Part shown: positions 8,822 through 15,773 of the stretch, in pieces
Numbering within the stretch: position 1 is the first letter of the stretch
Layout: each line of letters opens with the position of its first letter
Source: Villigracilis sp900696595
GTDB taxonomy: Bacteria > Chloroflexota > Anaerolineae > Anaerolineales > Villigracilaceae
NCBI GenBank assembly: GCA_030263615.1
Contig: SZPH01000002.1
Coordinates: forward strand, 7,998 to 71,997
DNA: 64,000 nt
Direction: 5' to 3'
Translations under genes and position numbers: made by a program
Notes under the pieces: generated by a model
Told to the model about the DNA's origin: nothing
The model's database searches: none
What the model saw: the letters and a program-made list of their open reading frames with translations, nothing else

Positions 8822-9739
8822 ATGTTTCAAGCCCTTTCCATCGGCGAAAGCGTCCCGCCAACCGACTTCGATGCCGTCGTTCACAGCGTCTTTCGATCCG
8901 CGCTCAACCTGAATTTCGAAGATAACAAACTGCTGACGCTCGTCCTGCCCGACCAGCCCGACCTGCCGCATGGGATTCGAATAAACGCCCCCGCCGATTT
9001 TTCCTTCATCGGATTCAGAATCGGCGAACGCGCGACCCGGCGCGACAACTTTCTGCGCCTCGCCTCCCTGACCATAGGCCTGTCCGGCGCTCCCAAATGG
9101 ATTTCCGCGCTGACAGCCTTTCACGCCGACCCGTCCGACACCTCCGTTCGTTTGGCGTGGCAGGCCGCCTGGCGGGCGCTCAACATGCGCCAGAGGCTTG
9201 CCCGCACAACCATTGTCGCGGACGAGTTGTTCGACTCGAATGAAAACGAGAAAACGAGTCCGATCTCCCGCCGCGCGGCAACGGGAATGCGCGCCCTGCT
9301 CGACGCCGCGCAACGCTTCGACTCGCAGGCCGCCTCATCCGCCGCATCCCAATTGATCGGGCTGGGCGAGGGGCTGACTCCCAGCGGCGACGATTTGCTG
9401 GCCGGATTTTTGGCCGGGTTGCATTGCGCGGTTGGAGAAAATACGCAACGCGCTCAATTCCTCTCCGAGTTTGGCGAGGCGGCGATTCGCCTTTCCAGCC
9501 GCACAAACGATATCAGCCGCGCCTACATTTATCACGCCGCGCACGGACGGGTCTCCAGCCGCATCGCCGACCTGGCGCGGGCGCTTTGCGGTTCCACATT
9601 TCGCGCCCGTCTGCAGCCCGCGCTCGCCGCCGCCCTGCAAATGGGACATTCCTCCGGCATGGACGCGGTCACAGGGTTGTTGTGCAGCATTGTCGCATTC
9701 TCAAATGCCCGTCCGCGTTTTAGCCCTGTTTTAAGTTGA
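8822..9739 (+). CDS. DUF2877 domain protein (AllH-like)
   Basis: 305 residues starting 1 base after the DUF35 stop. The motif GLGEGLTPSGDDLLAGFLAG (about residues 180-199) is the diagnostic stretch of DUF2877. A family member, E. coli AllH (YlbF), takes part with FdrA/AllG in carbamoyl transfer during allantoin breakdown; the role elsewhere is unknown. Membership in an operon with a nucleoside-type importer and a cyclase would suit nitrogen-heterocycle or ureide catabolism. Its stop codon lies inside the -35 box of the following promoter, so two operons abut here. Confidence 0.75.
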   Translation: MFQALSIGESVPPTDFDAVVHSVFRSALNLNFEDNKLLTLVLPDQPDLPHGIRINAPADFSFIGFRIGERATRRDNFLRLASLTIGLSGAPKWISALTAFHADPSDTSVRLAWQAAWRALNMRQRLARTTIVADELFDSNENEKTSPISRRAATGMRALLDAAQRFDSQAASSAASQLIGLGEGLTPSGDDLLAGFLAGLHCAVGENTQRAQFLSEFGEAAIRLSSRTNDISRAYIYHAAHGRVSSRIADLARALCGSTFRARLQPALAAALQMGHSSGMDAVTGLLCSIVAFSNARPRFSPVLS

Positions 9740-9763
9740 CAAATCAATGAAAACATTTATACT
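9736..9763 (+). promoter_or_regulatory. Sigma-70-type promoter P1 (TTGACA-16-TATACT)
   Basis: TTGACA at 9736-9741, a 16-base spacer and TATACT at 9758-9763. Boxes, spacer length and the distance to the following palindrome are identical to the promoter at 30094-30121 that precedes the benzoyl-CoA reductase operon. Confidence 0.7.
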
Positions 9764-9767
9764 AAAC

Positions 9768-9808
9768 ATATCTCACTTTTTTTACGCTATGAATAAATAG
9801 TGAGATAT
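9768..9808. promoter_or_regulatory. Operator-like palindrome, copy 1
   Basis: Ten-base arms ATATCTCACT (9768-9777) and AGTGAGATAT (9799-9808) are exact inverted repeats separated by 21 bases, so the half-site centres are 31 bp apart, about three helical turns. It starts 4 bases after the -10 box and covers the expected transcription start, as expected for a repressor site. The same palindrome, with the same arms, spacing and promoter distance, occurs at 30126-30166. PaaX (gene at 34501) is the only regulator seen here and is the obvious candidate; that assignment is inference. Confidence 0.7.
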
Positions 9809-9845
9809 ATTTCCAAACGGATTCTTTCCAGGTTGGAGGTTCTGC

Positions 9846-10022
9846 ATGGCGTTACAACCGCTCGGCAAGCGGCAGGATCGGTCACAGCGTAGGGCAGGTT
9901 GGGGAGGGGCGGGGGAGTCTTGCGTCCGGGCAAAGAGGCGCGGGGCGATGGGGGCGGGGATATTCTTCACACAGATTCATTTATCATCAATAGTCGTCAG
10001 GCGCGGGATTCCTGACCGGTAA
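9846..10022 (+). CDS. Possible short leader ORF (58 codons), unrecognised
   Basis: An ATG at 9846 follows the ribosome site TGGAGGTTCTGCATG, which matches the site of bcrC (30190) at 14 of 15 positions including the 6-base spacing. The frame runs 58 codons (MALQPLGKRQDRSQRR onwards; very Arg/Gly rich) to TAA at 10020-10022 and ends inside a terminator-like hairpin. I recognise no family. It may be a leader peptide, a degenerate remnant of a gene whose promoter survives, or chance. Confidence 0.25.
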   Translation: MALQPLGKRQDRSQRRAGWGGAGESCVRAKRRGAMGAGIFFTQIHLSSIVVRRGIPDR

Positions 10023-10040
10023 TCGCCCCCGCGTTTTTTT
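10002..10040 (+). terminator. Rho-independent terminator or attenuator before trpB2
   Basis: CGCGGG (10002-10007) pairs with CCCGCG (10028-10033), followed directly by seven T (10034-10040). A competing hairpin, GTCAGG (9996-10001) with CCTGAC (10011-10016), places the left arm of the terminator in its loop. This could allow attenuation of transcripts from P1 into trpB2. Confidence 0.5.
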
Positions 10041-10205
10041 ATCCGTATTTTTCTTCCAAAGACATTCAGCGCGTTTCGCGGCTCAAACACACCCGACAGC
10101 GGATACTGATGGTATGCATCAGACAGGAGAAATGTTATGGATGATAAATAAACAGGAACCCTTGCGCTTTCAGTTCATTCAAATTTCCCAGAGTGAGGAG
10201 CTACC
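10041..10205 (+). other. trpB2 upstream region with possible coupled 25-codon leader ORF
   Basis: This stretch holds a small hairpin (CTGATG 10106-10111 with CATCAG 10117-10122) and AGGAG at 10125-10129. From ATG 10132 a short frame (MLWMINKQEPLRFQ onwards, 25 codons, one Trp codon at 10138-10140) ends at TGA 10207-10209, overlapping the trpB2 start as ATGA. The AGGAG spacing to 10132 is too short to be ideal; ATG 10141 in the same frame is an alternative. No strong second promoter is seen. Confidence 0.25.
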
Positions 10206-11591
10206 ATGAGCGACAAATATAAGTTCGAACTTACCGAAGCCGACCTGCCGAAGGCCTGGTACAACATCAACCCCGATATGCCGGTGGACCCGGCCAAGAC
10301 CGCCTGGAACGCGGTGTTGCATCCCGGCACGCTGGAGCCTGTGACGCCCGACTTCCTGTCCGTCCTGTTCCCGATGCGATTCATCGGCGAGGCGATGAGC
10401 CTGGAACGCTGGGTCGAGATCCCCGAACCGGTGCGCGAGATCTACAAACTGTGGCGCCCGTCGCCGCTCCATCGCGCGCATCGGCTGGAGAAGGCGCTCG
10501 ACACGCCCGCCCACATTTACTACAAGTATGAAGGCGTCTCCCCCGTCGGCTCGCACAAGTCCAACACCGCCATCGCGCAGGCGTTTTACGCCAAAGAGGA
10601 AGGCGTGAAGGGATTCACGACCGAGACCGGAGCCGGACAGTGGGGCTCGGCGATGTCCATGGCGTGCAGTTTCTTTAACCTGGAATGTCATGTGTACATG
10701 GTGAAGGTTTCCTACAACCAGAAACCCTATCGCCGCATCATCATGGAAAACTTTGGCGCGACCGTCACCCCCAGCCCGTCCGACAAGACCGAATACGGGC
10801 GCAAAGTGCTGGCGGAGAACCCGAACAGCCCCGGCTCGCTCGGCATCGCCATCTCGGAGGGGGTGGAAGCGGCGGTCGCCTCCAACGGCAAGTATAAATA
10901 CTGCCTCGGCTCCGTGCTGGGACCCGTGTTGATGCATCAGACCGTCATCGGACTCGAGGCTCTCAAGCAGTTCGACATGGCCGGAGAATACCCGGACATG
11001 GTCATCGCCTGCGCCGGGGGCGGGAGCAACTTCGCCGGGTTCACCTTCCCGTTCATCCACAAGAATTTGACGGAAGGACAAAAGACCAGGGTGATTGCCG
11101 TCGAACCGGCCGCCTGCCCGTCCCTGACCAAGGGCAAGTACACCTTCGATTACGGCGATACGGCCCGCATGGCGCCCGTCGTCAAGATGCACACGCTCGG
11201 TCATGGATTCATGCCGGACGGAATCCATGCCGGCGGGTTGCGCTATCACGGCATGGCGCCTCACGTCTCCGCCCTGGTGGACAGCGGCCACATCGAAGCG
11301 ATCGCCCTTGATCAGCTCGAGACCTTTGAAGGCGCGCGCATGTTCGCGCAAGCCGAAGGCATCGTCCCGGCTCCCGAGTCCTCCCATGCCGTTCGCGCCG
11401 CAATCAACGAAGCGGTGAAATGCAAAGAGGAAGGCAAGAAGAAAGTGATCGCCTTTAATCTCTCCGGGCATGGGTTGTTCGACCTGGGCGCGTACGACGA
11501 ATACCTGAAGGGCAACCTCAAAAGCACCAGCGGCTACTCCGAAACAAAAGTTGAGGAAGCCATGAAAGACCTGCCGCAGGTCGCCCTGTAG
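10206..11591 (+). CDS. trpB: Tryptophan synthase beta chain, TrpB2 type
   Basis: 461 residues of the PLP-dependent TrpB2 class, which is longer than TrpB1 (about 400) and has a distinctive N-terminus. The PLP-binding Lys lies in SPVGSHKSNTA (Lys about 118), the phosphate-binding glycine loop in CAGGGSNFAGF, and TETGAGQWGSA is conserved. GAGGAG at 10195-10200 precedes ATG 10206. TrpB2 condenses indole with serine to Trp, usually without a TrpA partner; none is present here. Placement before an oxoacid oxidoreductase and an indoleacetate-like gene set suggests a link to indole/tryptophan turnover, perhaps salvaging indole, rather than de novo synthesis (inference). Confidence 0.88.
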   Translation: MSDKYKFELTEADLPKAWYNINPDMPVDPAKTAWNAVLHPGTLEPVTPDFLSVLFPMRFIGEAMSLERWVEIPEPVREIYKLWRPSPLHRAHRLEKALDTPAHIYYKYEGVSPVGSHKSNTAIAQAFYAKEEGVKGFTTETGAGQWGSAMSMACSFFNLECHVYMVKVSYNQKPYRRIIMENFGATVTPSPSDKTEYGRKVLAENPNSPGSLGIAISEGVEAAVASNGKYKYCLGSVLGPVLMHQTVIGLEALKQFDMAGEYPDMVIACAGGGSNFAGFTFPFIHKNLTEGQKTRVIAVEPAACPSLTKGKYTFDYGDTARMAPVVKMHTLGHGFMPDGIHAGGLRYHGMAPHVSALVDSGHIEAIALDQLETFEGARMFAQAEGIVPAPESSHAVRAAINEAVKCKEEGKKKVIAFNLSGHGLFDLGAYDEYLKGNLKSTSGYSETKVEEAMKDLPQVAL

Positions 11592-11608
11592 CGCGTATGT
11601 AACACATT

Positions 11609-11640
11609 CATTTCCCCGGCTTTGGAAAGCCGGGGAAATG
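11609..11640. terminator. Strong hairpin after trpB2
   Basis: Fifteen-base arms at 11609-11623 and 11626-11640 (core CCCCGGCTTT / AAAGCCGGGG) form a near-perfect hairpin 17 bases after the trpB2 stop. A-rich sequence follows rather than a T-tract, so the terminator may be imperfect. A second hairpin (GTAAG..CGGAATG / CATTCCG..CTTAC) lies at 11660-11686. Confidence 0.55.
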
Positions 11641-11738
11641 AAAATTGACGGCAAATAAAGTAAGTCGGAATGACATTCCGGCTTACAGGCGCCAGTACCT
11701 GACAATTTTCGATTGGATTATTTTAGAGTACATTACCC

Positions 11739-13616
11739 ATGAACTCTCAACTACTCACAGGGAACGAAGCGATCGCTTTGGGGATTGTGGAGCAGGGTTG
11801 TCGCGTGGCGACCGCCTACCCAGGCACACCGAGTTCCGAGATATTGGCGGGAGTTGTCAAGTATAAGAAACGCCTCAACCGCGACGTGTACACGGAATGG
11901 TCGGTCAATGAAAAGGTGGCGTTCGAGGTCGCCCTTGCCGCAAGTTGGACGGGACTGCGCGCCGCCGTAGCGATGAAACAGGTGGGGTTGAACGTCGCTT
12001 CCGACCCGCTCTTCAGCGCCGCGTACACGGGCGTGAAGGGCGGGTTTGTCGTCATCCCCGCGGACGATCCAGGTCCGCACTCGTCGCAGACCGAACAGGA
12101 CTCGCGCCTGCTGGCGCTGACCGCCAAAGTCCCAGTGTTTGATCCGTCCACGCCTGCGGAGGCGCGCGAGATGGTCAAGGACGCGTTCGAGTTGTCCGAG
12201 TGGTTCAGGATTCCCGTCATCGTGCGCCCGACGACGCGCTTGTGTCACGCCGTCAGTCCAAGTGATGTGGATGAATCTTCAACGAGCGGAGAAGCGCCGT
12301 CTGCCAAATTTCAAAAAGACCCGACGCATTGGACCGCCACTCCCAAACTGCGTTACAAACTGCACACGGAACTCAACCAGAAACTAACCGACATCGCCGC
12401 CGAGTTTTCCAACTCCAAACATAACTACATCGCGGATGCCGAAGCGGGCGGCGGGGTGGGAATCGTCGCCTCGGGCGTGGCGTTCCTCACCGCGCAACAA
12501 GCCCTGACCGAATTGGGCGTCCGCGTTCCGATGTTGAAGATCGGCACGCCGTATCCGTTGCCGACATCTTATGTTGAAAGTTTTTGCGCCTTGTTTCAAA
12601 CGGTCATCGTGCTGGAAGAACCAGACGCATGTATTGAATTGCAAATACCGAATCGAGATCAAGTGCGGGGACGACTCGACGGGAGCGTGCCGAACGCGGG
12701 CGAGTTGACTCCCGAAGTGATGTTTTCGATCCTGCACAAAGTTTTCAGCGAGGCGGGGATTCAGGTCAACGCTTCGCCCGAAGATGGCGAACTGAGCGCC
12801 TTCATCAAGACGCTTTCGCTTCCCGTACGCCGACCGCGACTCTGCCCTGGCTGTTCGCATCGCTCCGCGTTCTATTCCATGAAGCGGACGTTCGGTCCGC
12901 GCGCGATCTACCCTGGCGACATCGGCTGTTACACGCTGGGGACCAACCTGCGGGCGGTGGATACCTTCGTGGACATGGGCGCTTCGATCACCATGGCGAA
13001 CGGATTCTTCCAAGCCAACCGACTCGCAGGGGACGAACGCGCCATCGTCGCGTCCATCGGCGATTCGACCTTCCTTCATTCGGGCATACCGCCGTTGATC
13101 AACGCCGTCCACACAGGCGCGCGTTTCGTTTTGTTGATCTTGGATAATCACACCACCGCCATGACGGGCTTTCAACCGACTCCCGCCAACGACTATCTGG
13201 CGGACGGTTCGGAGGCGCCGCGCAAGGTTTCCATCCCCGATCTTGTGCGCGCCTGCGGAGTGGAATACCTCAAAGTGACCGACCCGTACGAGCAGGAGGA
13301 TTTCACCGAGATATTAAAAGAAGCGCAGGCGTACGCGCAGTCGCCCGAAGGCGGCGTGGCGGTCATCATCGCCGACCGACCGTGCGTTTTGTACGATCCC
13401 AGCCCAGTCGTGGAAGAACCGCTCCCCGTCATCGTCACCGACGAATGTGACGGTTGCCGCTTCTGCACCGAAGCCTTTGAATGTCCCGCGCTCATTCTGC
13501 GCCCCGACGGCAGCCGCGTGGATATTGACTACAAAATCTGCATTGACTGCGGTCAATGTATTGACGCCTGCTACAAAGGCTTCATCGTCCCGAAGGTCGC
13601 GGAGGTGGCGGCGTGA
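11739..13616 (+). CDS. iorA: Indolepyruvate-type 2-oxoacid:ferredoxin oxidoreductase, alpha subunit (copy 1)
   Basis: 625 residues. The N-terminal transketolase-like domain starts LLTGNEAIALGIVEQGC with AYPGTPSSEI; the central domain contains CPGCSHRSAF and the TPP-binding GDSTFLHSG with a later LDN; the C-terminus is a ferredoxin domain with two Cys sets, CDGCRFC..C and CIDCGQCIDACYKG. IorA with IorB decarboxylates arylpyruvates to aryl-acetyl-CoA, reducing ferredoxin, in the cytoplasm. It is the least canonical of the three copies here: longer, and with ECP after the first Cys set. The iorB-like gene at 13864 follows after a repeat. Probable substrate is indolepyruvate, given the downstream indoleacetate-like genes (inference). 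Confidence 0.85.
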   Translation: MNSQLLTGNEAIALGIVEQGCRVATAYPGTPSSEILAGVVKYKKRLNRDVYTEWSVNEKVAFEVALAASWTGLRAAVAMKQVGLNVASDPLFSAAYTGVKGGFVVIPADDPGPHSSQTEQDSRLLALTAKVPVFDPSTPAEAREMVKDAFELSEWFRIPVIVRPTTRLCHAVSPSDVDESSTSGEAPSAKFQKDPTHWTATPKLRYKLHTELNQKLTDIAAEFSNSKHNYIADAEAGGGVGIVASGVAFLTAQQALTELGVRVPMLKIGTPYPLPTSYVESFCALFQTVIVLEEPDACIELQIPNRDQVRGRLDGSVPNAGELTPEVMFSILHKVFSEAGIQVNASPEDGELSAFIKTLSLPVRRPRLCPGCSHRSAFYSMKRTFGPRAIYPGDIGCYTLGTNLRAVDTFVDMGASITMANGFFQANRLAGDERAIVASIGDSTFLHSGIPPLINAVHTGARFVLLILDNHTTAMTGFQPTPANDYLADGSEAPRKVSIPDLVRACGVEYLKVTDPYEQEDFTEILKEAQAYAQSPEGGVAVIIADRPCVLYDPSPVVEEPLPVIVTDECDGCRFCTEAFECPALILRPDGSRVDIDYKICIDCGQCIDACYKGFIVPKVAEVAA

Positions 13617-13621
13617 TTTTT

Positions 13622-13645
13622 GTACCGCAAAATTTATTTTGCGGT
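13622..13645. repeat. Short palindromic repeat, CGCAAA..TTTGCG family
   Basis: ACCGCAAAATTTATTTTGCGGT is an imperfect palindrome 6 bases after the iorA stop. The same GTACCGCAAA..TTTGCGGTAC type recurs in at least eight other gaps of this window. Confidence 0.6.
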
Positions 13646-13655
13646 TGGAGTAGGA

Positions 13656-13841
13656 CGCAAGGTATTGCACTTTTCTAAATTAATCGAGCAATAAAGTTGG
13701 CTTCGATCAGCCAAAACCTAACCACGAAGACACGGAGACACTGAGAAAAAATCTCTTAAAACTCCGTGACTCGGTGTCTCGGTGGTTCAAAATGAGCTGG
13801 GTCAATTGCTCGATTTAATTGTTAATTTGCAAAACCTTGCG
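13656..13841. repeat. Nested palindromic element of about 190 bp, copy 1
   Basis: Three nested inverted repeats: outer CGCAAGGTATTGCA / TGCAAAACCTTGCG, middle AATCGAGCAAT / ATTGCTCGATT, and an inner core at 13720-13787 (ACCACGAAGACACGGAGACA.. / ..TCGGTGTCTCGGTGGT). No coding potential is recognised. Related copies lie at 18243-18411 and 22779-22941; all three end shortly before a gene on the + strand. Confidence 0.65.
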
Positions 13842-13863
13842 GTATGGTGAAATCAATATATCA

Positions 13864-14460
13864 ATGACATCAACTTCAACACCCGAACTCAAGATCGTCA
13901 TCGCTGGAATCGGCGGGCAGGGAATCGTCTTCCTCACGCGGCTGATCTCGCAGACCGCCGTCAACCTCGGCTATCGAGTCGTCGTCTCGGAGACGCACGG
14001 CATGAGTCAACGCGGCGGCGCGGTCTTCTCGCATCTCAAGGTCAACGGCAGCGACGCGCCGCTCATCCAGCGCGGCTCGGCGGACCTGATGATCGCGCTG
14101 GACGCGAACGAAGCCTTGCAAAACATGGATTACATGCGGCGCGGCGGAACGGTCTTCGTCAACTCCAAGGATGGCTTGCGCCCCGAAATCGCCCCGCACC
14201 TCGAACGGTTGAACATCCGCGTGGCGAGCCTGCCCGCCAGCGCCATCGCCGTCGAATTGGGGTCGGCGGCGGCGACGAACATCGTCATGGCGGGCTTCGT
14301 CGCCGCGTACGACGCGTTGAACCTTCCGCTCGAAAACATGATCGAAACCATCAAGCAAGCCGCCAGCAAAGGCGCGGAGCGAAATCTCAAAGCGCTGGAG
14401 GCGGGCTTTCAGGCGGGACAAAGACAAATCGAATCCGCGCAAAAAATTCCCAGCGAATAA
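13864..14460 (+). CDS. iorB: Indolepyruvate-type oxidoreductase, beta subunit (copy 1)
   Basis: 198 residues from ATG 13864. The frame extends to a TTG at 13819 inside a repeat element, so the ATG directly before TSTSTPELKIVIAGIGGQG is preferred, although no good ribosome site is visible. GIGGQGIVFLTRLI and SETHGMSQRGGAVFSHLK are the hallmark motifs of the pyruvate/oxoacid oxidoreductase gamma-type domain. It pairs with 11739 despite the 247-bp gap filled by repeats. Three bases separate it from the molybdenum hydroxylase genes, so the oxidoreductase and hydroxylase probably act in one pathway. Confidence 0.83.
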   Translation: MTSTSTPELKIVIAGIGGQGIVFLTRLISQTAVNLGYRVVVSETHGMSQRGGAVFSHLKVNGSDAPLIQRGSADLMIALDANEALQNMDYMRRGGTVFVNSKDGLRPEIAPHLERLNIRVASLPASAIAVELGSAAATNIVMAGFVAAYDALNLPLENMIETIKQAASKGAERNLKALEAGFQAGQRQIESAQKIPSE

Positions 14461-14463
14461 TTC

Positions 14464-15309
14464 ATGAACTCATTCGACCACTTCACCCCCGCGACGCTCT
14501 CCGAGGCTCTGTCATTATTGGCGGAGCGCAACGGCGGCGCGGCGATCATCGCGGGCGGCACCGATCTTTTATTGCGAATGAAAAACGGATTCGCAAAACC
14601 GCGCGCCGTCGTCAACATCAAACGCATCCCTGACCTGCGCGGCATTTCATTCGACTCAACTTCGGGATTGCGCCTCGGCGCTTTGACCACGCTTCGGGAC
14701 TTAACCCGCTCGCCTCAAATCCTCGACCTGTATCCCGTCCTCGCCCTCGCGGCGGGACTCATGGCTTCGGAACAGATTCGCAACCTCGCCACGCTGGGAG
14801 GGAATCTCTGCAACGCCTCGCCCTCCGCCGACCTCGCCCCGCCTCTCATCGCCCTTGAGGCGGTTGCCTGTCTCGTCAGCCTTTCCTCCGAGCGACAGAT
14901 TCCCCTCGCCGATTTTTTCACGGGTCCAGGCAAATCCGTCATGCAGCGCGGCGAACTGCTGAAAGAGATCATCGTCCCGCCGCCGCAGGGCAAGACGGTT
15001 TATCTCAAACATTCGCCGCGCGCTTTCATGGACATCGCCATCGTCGGCGCGGCGGTGCGGATTGACAAGCAGGGCGGCAAATGCCGTCAGGCGCGAATAA
15101 CGCTTGGGGCGGTCGCGCCAACTCCACTTCGGGTGAGAAGCGGGGAGGAAATTTTGGAGGGGCAGGCGCTCACGGACGAGAGAATCCGCCAAGCCGCGAA
15201 AATATCCGCCGAATCCTGTTCGCCCATCAGCGACGTGCGCGGCGCGGCGTGGTATCGAAAACGGATGGTCGAAGTTTTGGTGCGAAGAGGAATCGAAGCG
15301 ACGTTATGA
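14464..15309 (+). CDS. Molybdenum hydroxylase FAD-binding subunit
   Basis: 281 residues with the FAD-binding signatures IIAGGTDLLLRMKNG and LATLGGNLCNASPSAD, and a C-terminal CO_deh_flav_C domain. It transfers electrons from the 2Fe-2S subunit to an external acceptor. At this length, and with only four scattered Cys, it lacks the Cys-rich insertion that carries an extra 4Fe-4S cluster in 4-hydroxybenzoyl-CoA reductase beta subunits. The gene order FAD, FeS, Mo with 4-base overlaps shows one enzyme. Beside HyuAB, CoA-transferase and B12 mutase genes, an indoleacetate dehydrogenase role is favoured over 4-hydroxybenzoyl-CoA reductase. Confidence 0.83.
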   Translation: MNSFDHFTPATLSEALSLLAERNGGAAIIAGGTDLLLRMKNGFAKPRAVVNIKRIPDLRGISFDSTSGLRLGALTTLRDLTRSPQILDLYPVLALAAGLMASEQIRNLATLGGNLCNASPSADLAPPLIALEAVACLVSLSSERQIPLADFFTGPGKSVMQRGELLKEIIVPPPQGKTVYLKHSPRAFMDIAIVGAAVRIDKQGGKCRQARITLGAVAPTPLRVRSGEEILEGQALTDERIRQAAKISAESCSPISDVRGAAWYRKRMVEVLVRRGIEATL

Positions 15310-15773
15310 AAACGCTCATCCTACTTCATGTCAACGGCGACGCGCATGAAATTTATATTGACGCGCGGCGCACGGTGTTGGATGTTTTGCGAAACGAACT
15401 GGGACTGATGGGCGCGCATCGCGGTTGTGACTCGGGCGATTGCGGCGCGTGTACCGTCATCGTGGACGGTCAGCCGATGACTGCGTGCATGATGCTGGCG
15501 GCGGATTGGAACGGCGCGGAGATTCTTACGGTTGAGGGGCTCGCGCAGGATGGGCAACTTCATCCGATTCAAAAAGCATTGGTCGAGAAGGGCGGCATCC
15601 AATGCGGGTTTTGCACGCCAGGCTTTGTGATGAACATCAAGGCGCTGCTCGATGAAAACCCCAACCCGACGGAAGACGAAGCGCGCGCGTGGCTGGCGGG
15701 AAATTTATGCCGATGCACGGGCTACGCAAAAATCGTCGAGGCGGTAATGAGCGTGGCGGGAGGCGGTTCATGA
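15306..15773 (+). CDS. Molybdenum hydroxylase 2Fe-2S subunit
   Basis: 155 residues from ATG 15306, overlapping the FAD subunit stop. The plant-type 2Fe-2S cluster motif is GCDSGDCGACTVIVDG with a further C in MTACMM; the second, helical cluster domain has CGFCTPGFVMN and NLCRCTGYAKIVEAV. This is the standard small subunit of xanthine dehydrogenase-family enzymes, relaying electrons from Mo to FAD. The ATGA overlap with the Mo subunit at 15770 shows translational coupling. Confidence 0.9.
   Translation: MKTLILLHVNGDAHEIYIDARRTVLDVLRNELGLMGAHRGCDSGDCGACTVIVDGQPMTACMMLAADWNGAEILTVEGLAQDGQLHPIQKALVEKGGIQCGFCTPGFVMNIKALLDENPNPTEDEARAWLAGNLCRCTGYAKIVEAVMSVAGGGS

Noticed and set aside
9768..9808. 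Known riboswitch class or T-box
   Set aside because: I could not match the conserved sequence to any riboswitch core or to the T-box antiterminator consensus; a promoter-proximal protein operator is the simpler reading.
13656..13841. CRISPR array or tandem-repeat locus
   Set aside because: The repeats are inverted and nested, not regularly spaced direct repeats with unique spacers, and no cas gene is present.
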